Positions 27,315-35,116 are shown, counted from the stretch's first letter. The stretch is 64,000 nt of DNA from JBBROS01 sp963752225 (GCA_963752225.1 CAVVXS010000008.1:124001-188000), one strand, 5' to 3'. The notes: a model not told the origin generated them from the sequence alone. Numbers and translations are program-made.

Positions 27315-28096
27315 TGCTGACGCAGCTCGCGGGCGCCGTGCTCGACCTCGACCTGCTGTCCACCTATGGGTGGCGGCTGCTGTCGGGCATCGGCGTCACC
27401 GCCGAGGTCGTGGTGCTGTCGTGCGGCCTCGGGTTCCTGCTGGCGATCCCGCTGTCGCGGGCGCGGATGTCGCACAACGTGCTGGTCGGCTGGCCCGCCT
27501 TGGCCTACGTCACCTTCTTTCGCGGCACCCCGCTGCTGTGTCAGCTTTACCTGGTCTACTACGGTGCCGGCGAGTTGCGCCCGACGTTGCAGGATCTGGG
27601 CGTGTGGTGGTTCTTCCGCGACTCGTTCTATTGCTGCATCACCGTGTTCACGATGAACACGTCCGCCTATCAGGCGGAGATCCTGCGCGGCGCGGTCAAC
27701 TCGGTGCCGAAGGGGCAGTTGGAGGCCGCGCGCGCCCTGGGCTTGTCGCCCTACCGGGTGGCGCGGCACGTGGTGGGGCCGCAGGCGCTGCTGGTCGCGC
27801 TGCGGCCGCTCGGCAATGAGCTCATCAGCATGATCAAGGCCAGTGCGCTCGCAGCGATCGTGACCTTGCTCGACCTGATGGGCCAGACCCGGTTCATCTT
27901 CGCCCGCACCTTCGAGTTCACCGTGTACCTGTACGCGGCGCTCGTTTACCTCGCCATCACCGAGGCGATCGGCCGGCTATGGGCCTGGATGGAGCGGCGC
28001 CTGTCCCGCCATCTGGTGCCCGTCGCGCAGCCGCAGCTCGAGGTCGCGGTTGGGCGGGGCGTGGTGCCGAGCGGGATCGTCGCGTCTATGAAGTGA
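27314..28096 (+). CDS. amino-acid ABC transporter permease (HisM type)
   Basis: The second, 260-residue permease of the importer, with about five helices, the TFFRGTPLLCQLYLVYYG segment and the EAA loop GQLEAARALGLSPYRVARHV. It overlaps the preceding permease by one base. A C-terminal tail of about 30 polar residues follows the last helix. No ATP-binding subunit gene follows; the next gene is convergent, so the ATPase must come from elsewhere in the genome. Confidence 0.92.
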   Translation: MLTQLAGAVLDLDLLSTYGWRLLSGIGVTAEVVVLSCGLGFLLAIPLSRARMSHNVLVGWPALAYVTFFRGTPLLCQLYLVYYGAGELRPTLQDLGVWWFFRDSFYCCITVFTMNTSAYQAEILRGAVNSVPKGQLEAARALGLSPYRVARHVVGPQALLVALRPLGNELISMIKASALAAIVTLLDLMGQTRFIFARTFEFTVYLYAALVYLAITEAIGRLWAWMERRLSRHLVPVAQPQLEVAVGRGVVPSGIVASMK

Positions 28097-28141
28097 CCGG
28101 CAGGCCAGGGCTCCGCCCTGGACCCGCTGGGGCCGCGTGCT

Positions 28142-29107
28142 CTACGTTCGTTCGCGCGCGGCCGCCACCACGCACAGGATCTCGAACAGGATCGATGCGG
28201 CGTTGAAGGAGGTGATGTTGCCGACGTCGAAGGGCGGGCTCACCTCGACTAGGTCGGCGCCGACGAAATCGATGCCGCGCAGCCCGCGGATCATGCGCAG
28301 CGCCTCGATCGTCGTCATCCCGCCCGCCTCGGGCGTGCCGGTGCCGGGCGCATAGACGGGGTCGAGGCTGTCGATGTCGTAGCTGAGATAGGTCGGCCCG
28401 CCGCCGGCCACGCGCCGCGCTTCCTCGACCGCCCACCGCCAGCCGCGGTCGTGCAGCTCGTCCATCGGCATCACCCGCATGCCGCTGTCCTCGCTGAACG
28501 CCCACAAGCTGCCGGCCACCGTGCTGGTGCCGCGCAAGCCGATCTGGATCACCCGCTTCGGGTCCAGCACGCCTTCCTCCACCGCCCGGCGGAATGGCGC
28601 GCCGTGGTGGAAGCGGGATCCCATGTAGTCGTCGCCGGTGTCGCCGTGCGCGTCGATGTGAACCATGCCGACCGGCCGCCCGGCGCCGACCGCGCGCAGG
28701 ATCGGCAATGTCATGGAATGGTCACCGCCGACGCTGACCGGCGTCACCCCGGCGCCCACCACCTGGCGATAGAACGCCTCGATCTCGGCATGCGCCCCGG
28801 TGAGTTCGTAGGGCCGCTCGATCCAGCAATCGCCGAGGTCACGGATGCGCAGCGCGTTGAACGGCTCCTGGTCGGTGGCGGTGTTGACCGGGCGCAGCAG
28901 GCTCGATTGGTTGCGCACCTCGCGCGGGCCGTGCCGCGTGCCGGCGCGATGGGTGACGCCGCCATCGAACGGCACTCCGATCAGCCCGATGTCGCAGTCG
29001 AGCGTGTCGCCGACCGGCGTTCGGAAGAATGTGGGGATGCCCACGAAGCGCGGCTGCTTCTGCGGGTCGTTCATGGCCGGGTAGTGCTGGGCGGGTTTGA
29101 TCGTCAT
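28142..29107 (-). CDS. ureohydrolase: agmatinase/guanidinobutyrase-like
   Basis: A 321-residue manganese-dependent enzyme of the arginase/agmatinase superfamily, hydrolysing a guanidino group to urea plus an amine. All metal-site motifs are present: GGDHS, HIDAHGDTGDD and SYDIDSLDPVYAPGTGTPE. The segment FHHGAPFRRAVEEGVLD looks more like guanidinobutyrase/guanidinopropionase than classic agmatinase. ATG 29107 overlaps the stop of the phosphorylase-like gene as ATGA, so this is the last gene of the nitrile-hydratase operon. Its actual substrate is open. Confidence 0.88.
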   Translation of the reverse strand: MTIKPAQHYPAMNDPQKQPRFVGIPTFFRTPVGDTLDCDIGLIGVPFDGGVTHRAGTRHGPREVRNQSSLLRPVNTATDQEPFNALRIRDLGDCWIERPYELTGAHAEIEAFYRQVVGAGVTPVSVGGDHSMTLPILRAVGAGRPVGMVHIDAHGDTGDDYMGSRFHHGAPFRRAVEEGVLDPKRVIQIGLRGTSTVAGSLWAFSEDSGMRVMPMDELHDRGWRWAVEEARRVAGGGPTYLSYDIDSLDPVYAPGTGTPEAGGMTTIEALRMIRGLRGIDFVGADLVEVSPPFDVGNITSFNAASILFEILCVVAAARERT

Positions 29108-29748
29108 GCCGACCCGTTTAGACCAGGCGTCGCCCGAACGCGACCCGCCAAGGCGGCCCGCGCCCGCGCCGCGTCGCGCGCCAGCCCGAGCAGGGCAGGG
29201 AGCTGTCCCGGCCGCCGCAGCACCGCGAGCCCGACCCGAACGGCGCCGATCCGCCCCGACACGTCGAGCGCGACCAGGGCCGCTGCCGGAAGATCTCGCC
29301 CCGCCTCATCGCACACCGCCCGCAGGACCGCGTAAGGCTTGCCGGCCGCCGCCGCGACCCGGGCGACGGCGGCGCTCTCGAGGTCCACGGCATGGGCGCC
29401 GGCGGTCCAGGCCGTGCGCTTGACGACAGCGGTGGCGAGGATGGCGCCGCCGCCGAGCAGCACGTGTCCGGTGCCGCCGCCCAGTGCCGCTCGCAACCCA
29501 CCGTCCGTTTCCCAGGCGTCGTTCCCGTCCACCACGCGGTCCGGGACCAGCAGCGTGCCGGCGCGCAAGGCCGGGTCGAGGCCGCCGGCGAGGCCGAAGC
29601 TGATGAAGCCTCGCACGCCGGGCGCGAGCGCCTCGGCCGCCCGGGCCGCGCCGGCCGCATCGCCGCCGCCGACCGCGACCGGTATGCCCCAACGCCGGGC
29701 CAGGCGCGCTTCCACCTCGAGCCCGACCACCACTCCGAGCGGCGTCAC
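29104..29748 (-). CDS. nucleoside phosphorylase-like protein (HpnG/MTA-SAH nucleosidase family)
   Basis: A 214-residue protein of the purine nucleoside phosphorylase/MTA-SAH nucleosidase fold. FGLAGGLDPALRAGTLLVPD and AVDLESAAVARVAAAAGKPY are typical; the Glu in DLES binds the ribose and CDEAG supplies the base-binding Asp. It resembles hopanoid-associated phosphorylase HpnG, but no hopanoid gene is nearby. GTG 29748 overlaps the nitrile hydratase alpha stop (GTGA) and the stop overlaps the ureohydrolase start. The cleaved nucleoside is unknown. Confidence 0.72.
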   Translation of the reverse strand: MTPLGVVVGLEVEARLARRWGIPVAVGGGDAAGAARAAEALAPGVRGFISFGLAGGLDPALRAGTLLVPDRVVDGNDAWETDGGLRAALGGGTGHVLLGGGAILATAVVKRTAWTAGAHAVDLESAAVARVAAAAGKPYAVLRAVCDEAGRDLPAAALVALDVSGRIGAVRVGLAVLRRPGQLPALLGLARDAARARAALAGRVRATPGLNGSA

Positions 29749-30320
29749 ACGGCCGGGACCGTCACCCCGATCATGTCGCCCTCGCGAACCAGCCCGGCGA
29801 GCCGGCCTTCGTCCCAATCCTCGGTGCCGGCCGGGCGCAACGGCAGCACCATCCAGCGGTAATCCGCCGTGCTGTCCACCACGCGGATCTTGACGTCAGG
29901 CCCAAGCCGCGTGCCCCACTCCGCCAGCACGCCGGCCGGGTCGCGGATCGCCCGGGCGCGGTAGGCCGGCGACTTGAACCAGAATGGCGGGATGCCGAGC
30001 ACGGCGCGGGGGTAGCAGCTGCAGAGCGTGCAAACGACGAGATGGTGCATCGAAGGCGTGTTCTCGAGCACGCCGAGCGGCGGCATGCCGCGCATCGGGA
30101 TCCCCATCGCCTCGGCCGCCGCGCTGCCGTCTTCCAGCATGGCGGCGCGGAATGCGGGGTCGGTCCAGGCCCGCGCCACCATCGCGGCGCCGCGCTCCGG
30201 GCTGGCCCGGTCGGTGGCCGCCATGCGGTCGGTGATCTCGTCGGCGGTGACCAGGCCCTTTTCCGTCAGCAGCATTCGGACTGCGGCAAGCAGCCGGTCG
30301 CCTTCCAGCAATTCAGTCAT
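29745..30320 (-). CDS. nitrile hydratase-type alpha subunit (cobalt type)
   Basis: A 191-residue catalytic subunit of the nitrile hydratase/thiocyanate hydrolase family, which hydrates nitriles to amides or hydrolyses thiocyanate. The metal motif reads VCTLCSC (about residues 96-102), the Thr form found in cobalt enzymes; iron enzymes usually have Ser. LGIPPFWFKSPAYRARAIRDP follows as in the family (shown here in part: PPFWFKSPAYR). ATG 30320 overlaps the stop of the small beta-C gene as ATGA. No activator protein of the P14K type is evident downstream. Confidence 0.9.
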   Translation of the reverse strand: MTELLEGDRLLAAVRMLLTEKGLVTADEITDRMAATDRASPERGAAMVARAWTDPAFRAAMLEDGSAAAEAMGIPMRGMPPLGVLENTPSMHHLVVCTLCSCYPRAVLGIPPFWFKSPAYRARAIRDPAGVLAEWGTRLGPDVKIRVVDSTADYRWMVLPLRPAGTEDWDEGRLAGLVREGDMIGVTVPAV

Positions 30321-30595
30321 GCGACGGGCTCCAGCCAGGGTTCGAAGATCTCGACCAGCACCTCGTCGCCGCCGGCGTCGGGCCACAGCGCGGTGGGTCG
30401 GAAGGCGACGTGGTAAAGGTCCAGCTGCGCGGCCGGGCGGGCGAAGGCCAGGTCCTCGGGGTTGGCGAACCGTCCCAGGTGGCGCACCACGGTGCCGGGC
30501 CGCCCGCGCAGGTAGTGCGGCGTGCGGATGTGGCAGGGGCCGCGCGTTTCGGGCCAATCGTCCCGCACCCTGATCTCGGTTCCGGGGCTCAGCAT
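30317..30595 (-). CDS. nitrile hydratase beta subunit, C-terminal half as separate protein
   Basis: A 92-residue SH3-like beta-barrel protein matching only the C-terminal half of nitrile hydratase beta subunits: GTEIRVRDDWP, HIRTPHYLRGRPGTVVRHLG, LYHVAFRPTALWPD and VEIFEPWLEP. In thiocyanate hydrolase and toyocamycin nitrile hydratase this half is likewise a separate subunit. ATG 30595 overlaps the preceding beta-N gene by 7 nt, and the stop overlaps the alpha gene by 4 nt. Confidence 0.88.
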   Translation of the reverse strand: MLSPGTEIRVRDDWPETRGPCHIRTPHYLRGRPGTVVRHLGRFANPEDLAFARPAAQLDLYHVAFRPTALWPDAGGDEVLVEIFEPWLEPVA

Positions 30596-30915
30596 CGCTG
30601 CAGCGCCGCTTGCAGCTCCGCCTCGGTGATCACGCCTTTCAGGACGAGGTTGGCGGCAATCGAGCGCATCCACTTCTCGTAATAGCTCAGCCGCAGATAC
30701 TCGTCCTCGGGGATCGCCTCGATGCCGCGCCGGAGCTCGTCCACTGACATTACCCCCTTGGCGCCGAGCACGCCGCGCAGGGCGTCCACCTCGCGGTCGA
30801 ATGCTGTCAGGCTGTGCGAGGAGCGATCGATCGGCTCGCACAGGAACTTGCTCACCCCGCCCATGTCGTGGTGCGCCCGCGCGGCGGGTTCGGTGCCGGC
30901 TGCTTGCGTCGTCAT
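30589..30915 (-). CDS. nitrile hydratase beta subunit, N-terminal half as separate protein
   Basis: A 108-residue helical protein matching the N-terminal half of nitrile hydratase beta: HHDMGG near residues 15-20, then AFDREVDALRGVLGAKG, YYEKWMRSIAANLVLKG and VITEAELQ. The HDMGG signature favours a true beta half over a P14K-type activator, which is a related fold; an activator role cannot be excluded. ATG 30915 overlaps the SH3-protein stop (ATGA). The order beta-N, beta-C, alpha equals scnB-scnA-scnC of thiocyanate hydrolase. Confidence 0.86.
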   Translation of the reverse strand: MTTQAAGTEPAARAHHDMGGVSKFLCEPIDRSSHSLTAFDREVDALRGVLGAKGVMSVDELRRGIEAIPEDEYLRLSYYEKWMRSIAANLVLKGVITEAELQAALQRC

Positions 30916-31643
30916 TGGATCACCTCTCCCGGGAACGTGCCCCAGATCTCGGACCGTTTGATCCAGCCACGATAATCCTGCACCTGCGCCTGGCACCAGT
31001 CCGACGTTGCTTCGCACGACCGCAGCCGCACGATCACGCCCGGCTTCAGCCGCGCCACCGGTCCGGACTCGTCCTTGGGGTCGTGGCGGAGCACGCGCTC
31101 GCCGCCGGTCACGACGCCCGACCGGCGCGGCGCGAGCGTCGCCTGATGGACCCAGCCCTTGATCCCCTCGGGATCGCGCACGAGCCGCCACACCTCGAAT
31201 TCGCGCTCGATCAGCACCGGCAGGTCGCGCCGCTTATACACCCAGTCGATCGGGTAGCGGGTGCCTGGACCGGTGCGCAGATTGACTTCGTCGGAGCGCA
31301 GGGAGGCGAAGCGGGGCAGCGGGTTGCCGGTGTTGGTGCCCTTGGCCGGCTCGGCCGGGTTTTCGGGCACGGGCGCCGGGACCGCCACGGCGGGCGCCGC
31401 GGGCGGGGCGGCGGGGGGCTTGGCACCGGGCTTCGCCGCCGAGTGCCCGGGCGCGCCCGGCTTAGGCTGCACCAAGGGGGTGCGCTGCACCGGGGTACGC
31501 GGCGCGGCTTCGATGGCTTTCTTGCCCGACGGCGCGGCCTGGTGCGGGGTGGCCGGCTTCGGCGGCGTCGGCGCCGGCTGCGCGAGGGCCAGGGACCCGC
31601 CCAGGATCAGCAGCACGGCGGCACGCGGCAGGAGGGTTGGCAT
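30912..31643 (-). CDS. secreted SH3-domain protein
   Basis: A 243-residue protein with a signal peptide (cleavage near SLALA-QP), a Pro/Ala/Lys-rich linker of about 85 residues, and two bacterial SH3 modules. The first starts with SDEVNLRTGPGTRYPIDWVYK and the second has LKPGVIVRLRSC near residue 207. Such proteins usually bind cell-wall peptides. ATG 31643 is preferred over an upstream GTG-type extension because the signal peptide then begins normally. Its stop overlaps the nitrile hydratase beta-N start, which is surprising for a periplasmic protein. Confidence 0.83.
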   Translation of the reverse strand: MPTLLPRAAVLLILGGSLALAQPAPTPPKPATPHQAAPSGKKAIEAAPRTPVQRTPLVQPKPGAPGHSAAKPGAKPPAAPPAAPAVAVPAPVPENPAEPAKGTNTGNPLPRFASLRSDEVNLRTGPGTRYPIDWVYKRRDLPVLIEREFEVWRLVRDPEGIKGWVHQATLAPRRSGVVTGGERVLRHDPKDESGPVARLKPGVIVRLRSCEATSDWCQAQVQDYRGWIKRSEIWGTFPGEVIQ

Positions 31644-31698
31644 TGTGCATCCCTGCCAACCGGCTGCCCCCCGGTCAAGCACGCGGAACCTCGAGCGG

Positions 31699-32100
31699 CT
31701 ACAGCGTCACGATCGCCCCGGCGCCGACGGCCGACAGGAAGGTCGGAATGCCGGCCACCTCCACCTCCGGCAGCAGCGAGCCCCCCTCCACCCCGGCCAT
31801 CGCCAGCCCCGAGTCGCATGCCAGCAGCCGGACGCCGAGCTCGGCGGCCGCGGTCCGCAGCTCGTCCAAGCCAGCGACGCCGCGCGCCGCGACCGCGGCG
31901 TCGCGCGGCGCATCGGCGACCTCGGACCAGTCGGCCGCGAGCGCCCGGCAGCCCTCGTTGGTGGCGAACAGCACCACCTCCCGCCCAACCGCGGCGGCGC
32001 CGGTTGCCAGCATGAAGGCGTAGTGCGCCCGCTCGTGCCCTCCCGAGATCAGCAGGATGCCGAGCGGCCCCTGCTTGACCGCTGGCGGATCAGGCGGCAT
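31699..32100 (-). CDS. DsrE-like family protein
   Basis: A 133-residue protein of the DsrE/DsrF-like fold (LGILLISGGHERAHYAFMLA at the start; VRLLACDSGLAMAGV near residue 91). The Cys in LLACDSG is where DsrE-type sulfur-carrier proteins keep a conserved cysteine. It may move sulfur or only share the fold. Its start overlaps the MoeB-like gene by 11 nt, suggesting a functional pair. 55 nt separate it from the SH3 gene. Confidence 0.72.
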   Translation of the reverse strand: MPPDPPAVKQGPLGILLISGGHERAHYAFMLATGAAAVGREVVLFATNEGCRALAADWSEVADAPRDAAVAARGVAGLDELRTAAAELGVRLLACDSGLAMAGVEGGSLLPEVEVAGIPTFLSAVGAGAIVTL

Positions 32101-32890
32101 CGCAGGCGAGCGAGGTGATACGCGGCCGGGCCCCGCACAACGCGCAGTCCGGGTCGCGCCGCAGCCGCACCGCGCGCACGCGGGCCGCCAGCGCGTCCCA
32201 GATCAGCAGCCGGCCCGACAACCCCTCGCCGACGCCGATGATCTCCTTCAGCACTTCGGTCGCCTGCAGGCTGCCCATCACCCCGGTGACGGCGCCCAGG
32301 ATCCCGGCCTCGCCGCAGGACGGGATCAGCCCGTCCGGCGGTGCGGCCGGGTAGAGGCAGCGGTAGCAGGGGCCGTCCGGGTCGGCGTGCGGCTTGAATG
32401 TCGAGAGCTGCCCGTCGAACCGCAGCACCGCCGCCGACACCAGCGTCCGCCGCGCCAGCACGCAGGCATCGGCGACCAGGAAGCGGGTCGCGAAATTGTC
32501 GCTGCCGTCGCAAACGAGATCGTAGCGCTCGACCAGATCGAGCGCGTTGGCCGCCGTCAGCCGGGCCTCGTGCGCCTCGATGACGACGGCGGGGTTGATC
32601 GCCCGCGCCGCGGCCGCCGCCGATTGCACCTTCGGCTGGCCCAGCCGTTCGGTCGTGTGCGCCACTTGGCGTTGCAGGTTGGAGAGCTCGACCCGGTCGT
32701 CGTCAATCAGCCCGATCGTGCCGACGCCGGCCGCCGCCAGGTACAACAGCAGCGGACTGCCGAGCCCGCCGGCGCCGACGACGAGGACCCGCGCCGCGCG
32801 CAGCCGCGCCTGTCCGGCGCCGCCGACCTCGGCCAGCAGGATATGGCGCGAGTAGCGGGTGATCTCGTCTTCCGTGAAATCAAGATTCAT
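32090..32890 (-). CDS. moeB: MoeB/ThiF family adenylyltransferase
   Basis: A 266-residue E1-like enzyme that adenylates the C-terminus of a small sulfur-carrier protein (MoaD, ThiS or similar). It opens TRYSRHILLAEVGGAGQ, has the nucleotide motif VLVVGAGGLGSPLLLYL, and carries two zinc CxxC pairs (CYRC and CALC). There is no rhodanese domain. It is the first gene on the minus strand, 34 nt from divergent queC. The partner carrier protein is not in the window. Confidence 0.88.
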   Translation of the reverse strand: MNLDFTEDEITRYSRHILLAEVGGAGQARLRAARVLVVGAGGLGSPLLLYLAAAGVGTIGLIDDDRVELSNLQRQVAHTTERLGQPKVQSAAAAARAINPAVVIEAHEARLTAANALDLVERYDLVCDGSDNFATRFLVADACVLARRTLVSAAVLRFDGQLSTFKPHADPDGPCYRCLYPAAPPDGLIPSCGEAGILGAVTGVMGSLQATEVLKEIIGVGEGLSGRLLIWDALAARVRAVRLRRDPDCALCGARPRITSLACDAA

Positions 32891-32924
32891 GGTCAAGACA
32901 TAGGCGGATGGAGGGTGGTTTACG

Positions 32925-33635
32925 ATGGCGGCGGCCGCAGGGCAGGGATCGGCAGACGGCGCGCTGGTGTTGTTCAGCGGCGGCCAGGACAGCACGGCTT
33001 GCCTGGCCTGGGCGCTCGAGCGGTTCGCGACCGTCGAGACCGTCGGCTTCGCCTACGGCCAGCGCCACGCGGTCGAGCTCGCCGTCCGGCCGGCGATCCG
33101 CGCCGCCCTGGCGCCGCGCTGGCCGGGCCGCCTGGGGCCGGATCACCTGCTCGACCTCGCCGGGCCGATTGCCGGGCTGGGGGCCACCGCGCTGACCTCG
33201 GACGCGGCGATCGCCATGGGCGCCGATGGCTTGCCGACCACGTTCGTGCCGGGCCGCAACCTGCTGTTCCTGACGATGGCGGCCGCACTCGCCTACCGGC
33301 GGGACCTGCGCCACATCGTCGGCGGCATGTGCGAGACCGATTACAGCGGCTACCCGGATTGCCGCGACGACACCATCAAGGCGATGCAACTCGCACTGAA
33401 CCTCGGCATGCAGCGCCGGTTCGTGCTGCACACGCCGCTGATGTGGCTGGACAAGGCCGCAACCTTCGCCATGGCGGAGCGGTTCGGCATCCTCGATACC
33501 ACGCTGGAGCTCACCCACACCTGCTACCGGGGCGACCGCACCCACCGCCATCCGTGGGGCTATGGCTGCGCCGATTGTCCGGCCTGCCAACTCCGCGCCG
33601 AGGGTTGGCGCCAATGGAAGGCCGCGTCCGCATGA
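32925..33635 (+). CDS. queC: 7-cyano-7-deazaguanine synthase
   Basis: A 236-residue ATP-dependent enzyme that turns 7-carboxy-7-deazaguanine into the nitrile preQ0, the precursor of queuosine. The PP-loop motif LVLFSGGQDSTACLAW is at 14-29. GMCETDYSGYPDCRD and the zinc site CYRGD...CADCPAC complete the family set. No queD, queE or queF lies in the window. ATG 32925; the stop overlaps the DedA start (ATGA). It is divergent from the operon holding a nitrile hydratase-type enzyme. Confidence 0.95.
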   Translation: MAAAAGQGSADGALVLFSGGQDSTACLAWALERFATVETVGFAYGQRHAVELAVRPAIRAALAPRWPGRLGPDHLLDLAGPIAGLGATALTSDAAIAMGADGLPTTFVPGRNLLFLTMAAALAYRRDLRHIVGGMCETDYSGYPDCRDDTIKAMQLALNLGMQRRFVLHTPLMWLDKAATFAMAERFGILDTTLELTHTCYRGDRTHRHPWGYGCADCPACQLRAEGWRQWKAASA

Positions 33636-34315
33636 TCGATTTCTTCGAGGGGCTGATCCAGCAATACGGCTACGGCATGGTCGGCCTGGTGATCGGCCTG
33701 GAAGCGATGGGCTTGCCGCTGCCTGGCGAGAGCCTGCTGATCGCCACCGCCATTTACGCCGCCACCACCCACAACCTGGCGATCGAGTGGATCGTGATCT
33801 CGGCAGCGATCGGCGCCATCATGGGCGACAACCTCGGCTACCTGATCGGCCACAAGCTGGGCCGGCCGGCGCTGGAGAAGTATGGGCCCAAGATCTACCT
33901 GACGGTGGAGCGGCAGCGGCTCGGCCAGTACCTGTTCATGAAGTATGGCGGCGTGGTGGTGTTCGTGGGCCGCTTCGTCGCCTTCATGCGCACCTTTGCC
34001 GCCCTGCTGGCTGGCGCCAACCGGATGCGATGGGGCCGCTTCCTGTTCTGGAACGCCTTGGGCGGCATCGCCTGGACGCATCTGTACGGCATTGCCGCCT
34101 ACCTGCTCGGCTCGCAAGCGCACAAGCTGGCCGGGCCGATCGGCTTGGGGATCGGCATTGCCGCCGCGATTGCCGCGGCGTCCGTGATCTGGTTTTTGAA
34201 GAAGAACGAGAAGCGGCTTGTCGAGCGGGCCACGGCGGAGATGGAGGCGAACGACAAGGCGGCGGCCGGCAAGAAGTCCGCGCGCAAGGCGAAGGCCGAT
34301 CCCGTCACCTCCTGA
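33632..34315 (+). CDS. DedA family membrane protein
   Basis: A 227-residue inner-membrane protein of the DedA/SNARE-associated (VTT) family, some members of which recycle lipid carriers or move phospholipids. Marks are GLPLPGESLLIATAI, GDNLGYLIGHKLG and VFVGRFVAFMRTFAALLAGA with the functional Arg residues. Membrane re-entrant segments are followed by a charged tail (KKNEKRLVERA, KKSARKAK). The start overlaps the queC stop, so translation is coupled. Confidence 0.9.
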   Translation: MIDFFEGLIQQYGYGMVGLVIGLEAMGLPLPGESLLIATAIYAATTHNLAIEWIVISAAIGAIMGDNLGYLIGHKLGRPALEKYGPKIYLTVERQRLGQYLFMKYGGVVVFVGRFVAFMRTFAALLAGANRMRWGRFLFWNALGGIAWTHLYGIAAYLLGSQAHKLAGPIGLGIGIAAAIAAASVIWFLKKNEKRLVERATAEMEANDKAAAGKKSARKAKADPVTS

Positions 34316-34334
34316 GCGGCCCGTCCGGCCTCGG

Positions 34335-34363
34335 TTGACGCAAAACGCGAACCTGCGTATTGA
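34335..34363 (+). promoter_or_regulatory. candidate sigma-70-type promoter
   Basis: TTGACG at 34335-34340 and TATTGA at 34358-34363 with 17 bp spacing, in the 153-nt gap before the methyltransferase gene. The -10 match is only partial. Confidence 0.35.
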
Positions 34364-34468
34364 TTGTGATACCGGAACAGAATAGCTGAACAGCCAGCCG
34401 CGCTGGTCCCGTCCGGCCGACAAGCGGTCCCTCCCGACTGCGCCCACCTTTCCTGAGAGGTTGCCTGC

Positions 34469-35116
34469 ATGTCGCTTCGAACCCTGGCCAAGCGGACGCT
34501 CACGCGTATCGTGCCCCCGTCCGTTATCGCGCCGCTGATCCCGTGCGCCAGCCCCAGCCTCGATGCGGCGGCATGGGACGCCGAATATTCCAGCGAGCAA
34601 TGGGCACGGCTGCACTCCATCGACGAACTGTCCCGCTACAGCCTCATCGTGGGCTATTGCGCCTTTCTGCGCCCGGGCGGATCGACGCTCGAGGTCGGCT
34701 GCGGCGAGGGCGTGCTGGCCCGGCGGGTGCGCAGCGCCGGCATCTCCCGCTATCTCGGCATCGACATCTCCGCCCAGGCGATTGGCGTGGCCAAGGCAGC
34801 CGGACTCGAGGGCTGCACCTTCGAGGTCGCCGACGCGGAAACCTTCGAGCCGCCGGCGGGGCAGCGGTTCGACGTGTTGATCTTCAATGAAAGTCTTTAC
34901 TATTTCAAACAACCCGACCGCGAGGCCATCCGCTATTCGGAGTGCCTGACCGCCGACGGTATCGTGATTGTTTCCCTCGAGAATGTCGTCCGCAGCCACC
35001 AGATCTGGTCGATGCTCGGACACGCCTTCAAGACGATCGACAGTGTGCGCGTGGCGCACGGGCCTTTGTCGTGGGACGTGAAGGTGCTGCAACGGTCGAG
35101 CGCGCCGGGGCGGTAG
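34469..35116 (+). CDS. class I SAM-dependent methyltransferase
   Basis: A 215-residue methyltransferase. The SAM-binding motif LEVGCGEGVLARRV is near residues 75-88, ADAETFEPP follows as motif II and FNESLYYF as the post-motif. The substrate is unknown; such enzymes near flippases often modify glycans. ATG 34469 lies after GAGAGG. Its last bases may overlap an early start of the flippase gene downstream. Confidence 0.85.
   Translation: MSLRTLAKRTLTRIVPPSVIAPLIPCASPSLDAAAWDAEYSSEQWARLHSIDELSRYSLIVGYCAFLRPGGSTLEVGCGEGVLARRVRSAGISRYLGIDISAQAIGVAKAAGLEGCTFEVADAETFEPPAGQRFDVLIFNESLYYFKQPDREAIRYSECLTADGIVIVSLENVVRSHQIWSMLGHAFKTIDSVRVAHGPLSWDVKVLQRSSAPGR

Noticed and set aside
30589..30915. P14K-type cobalt activator for nitrile hydratase
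   Set aside because: Related fold, but the HDMGG motif and position before beta-C and alpha fit a beta N-terminal half better. Kept as an alternative in the entry.
32891..32924. preQ1 riboswitch before queC
   Set aside because: The space is only 34 nt and shows no pseudoknot-like pairing.
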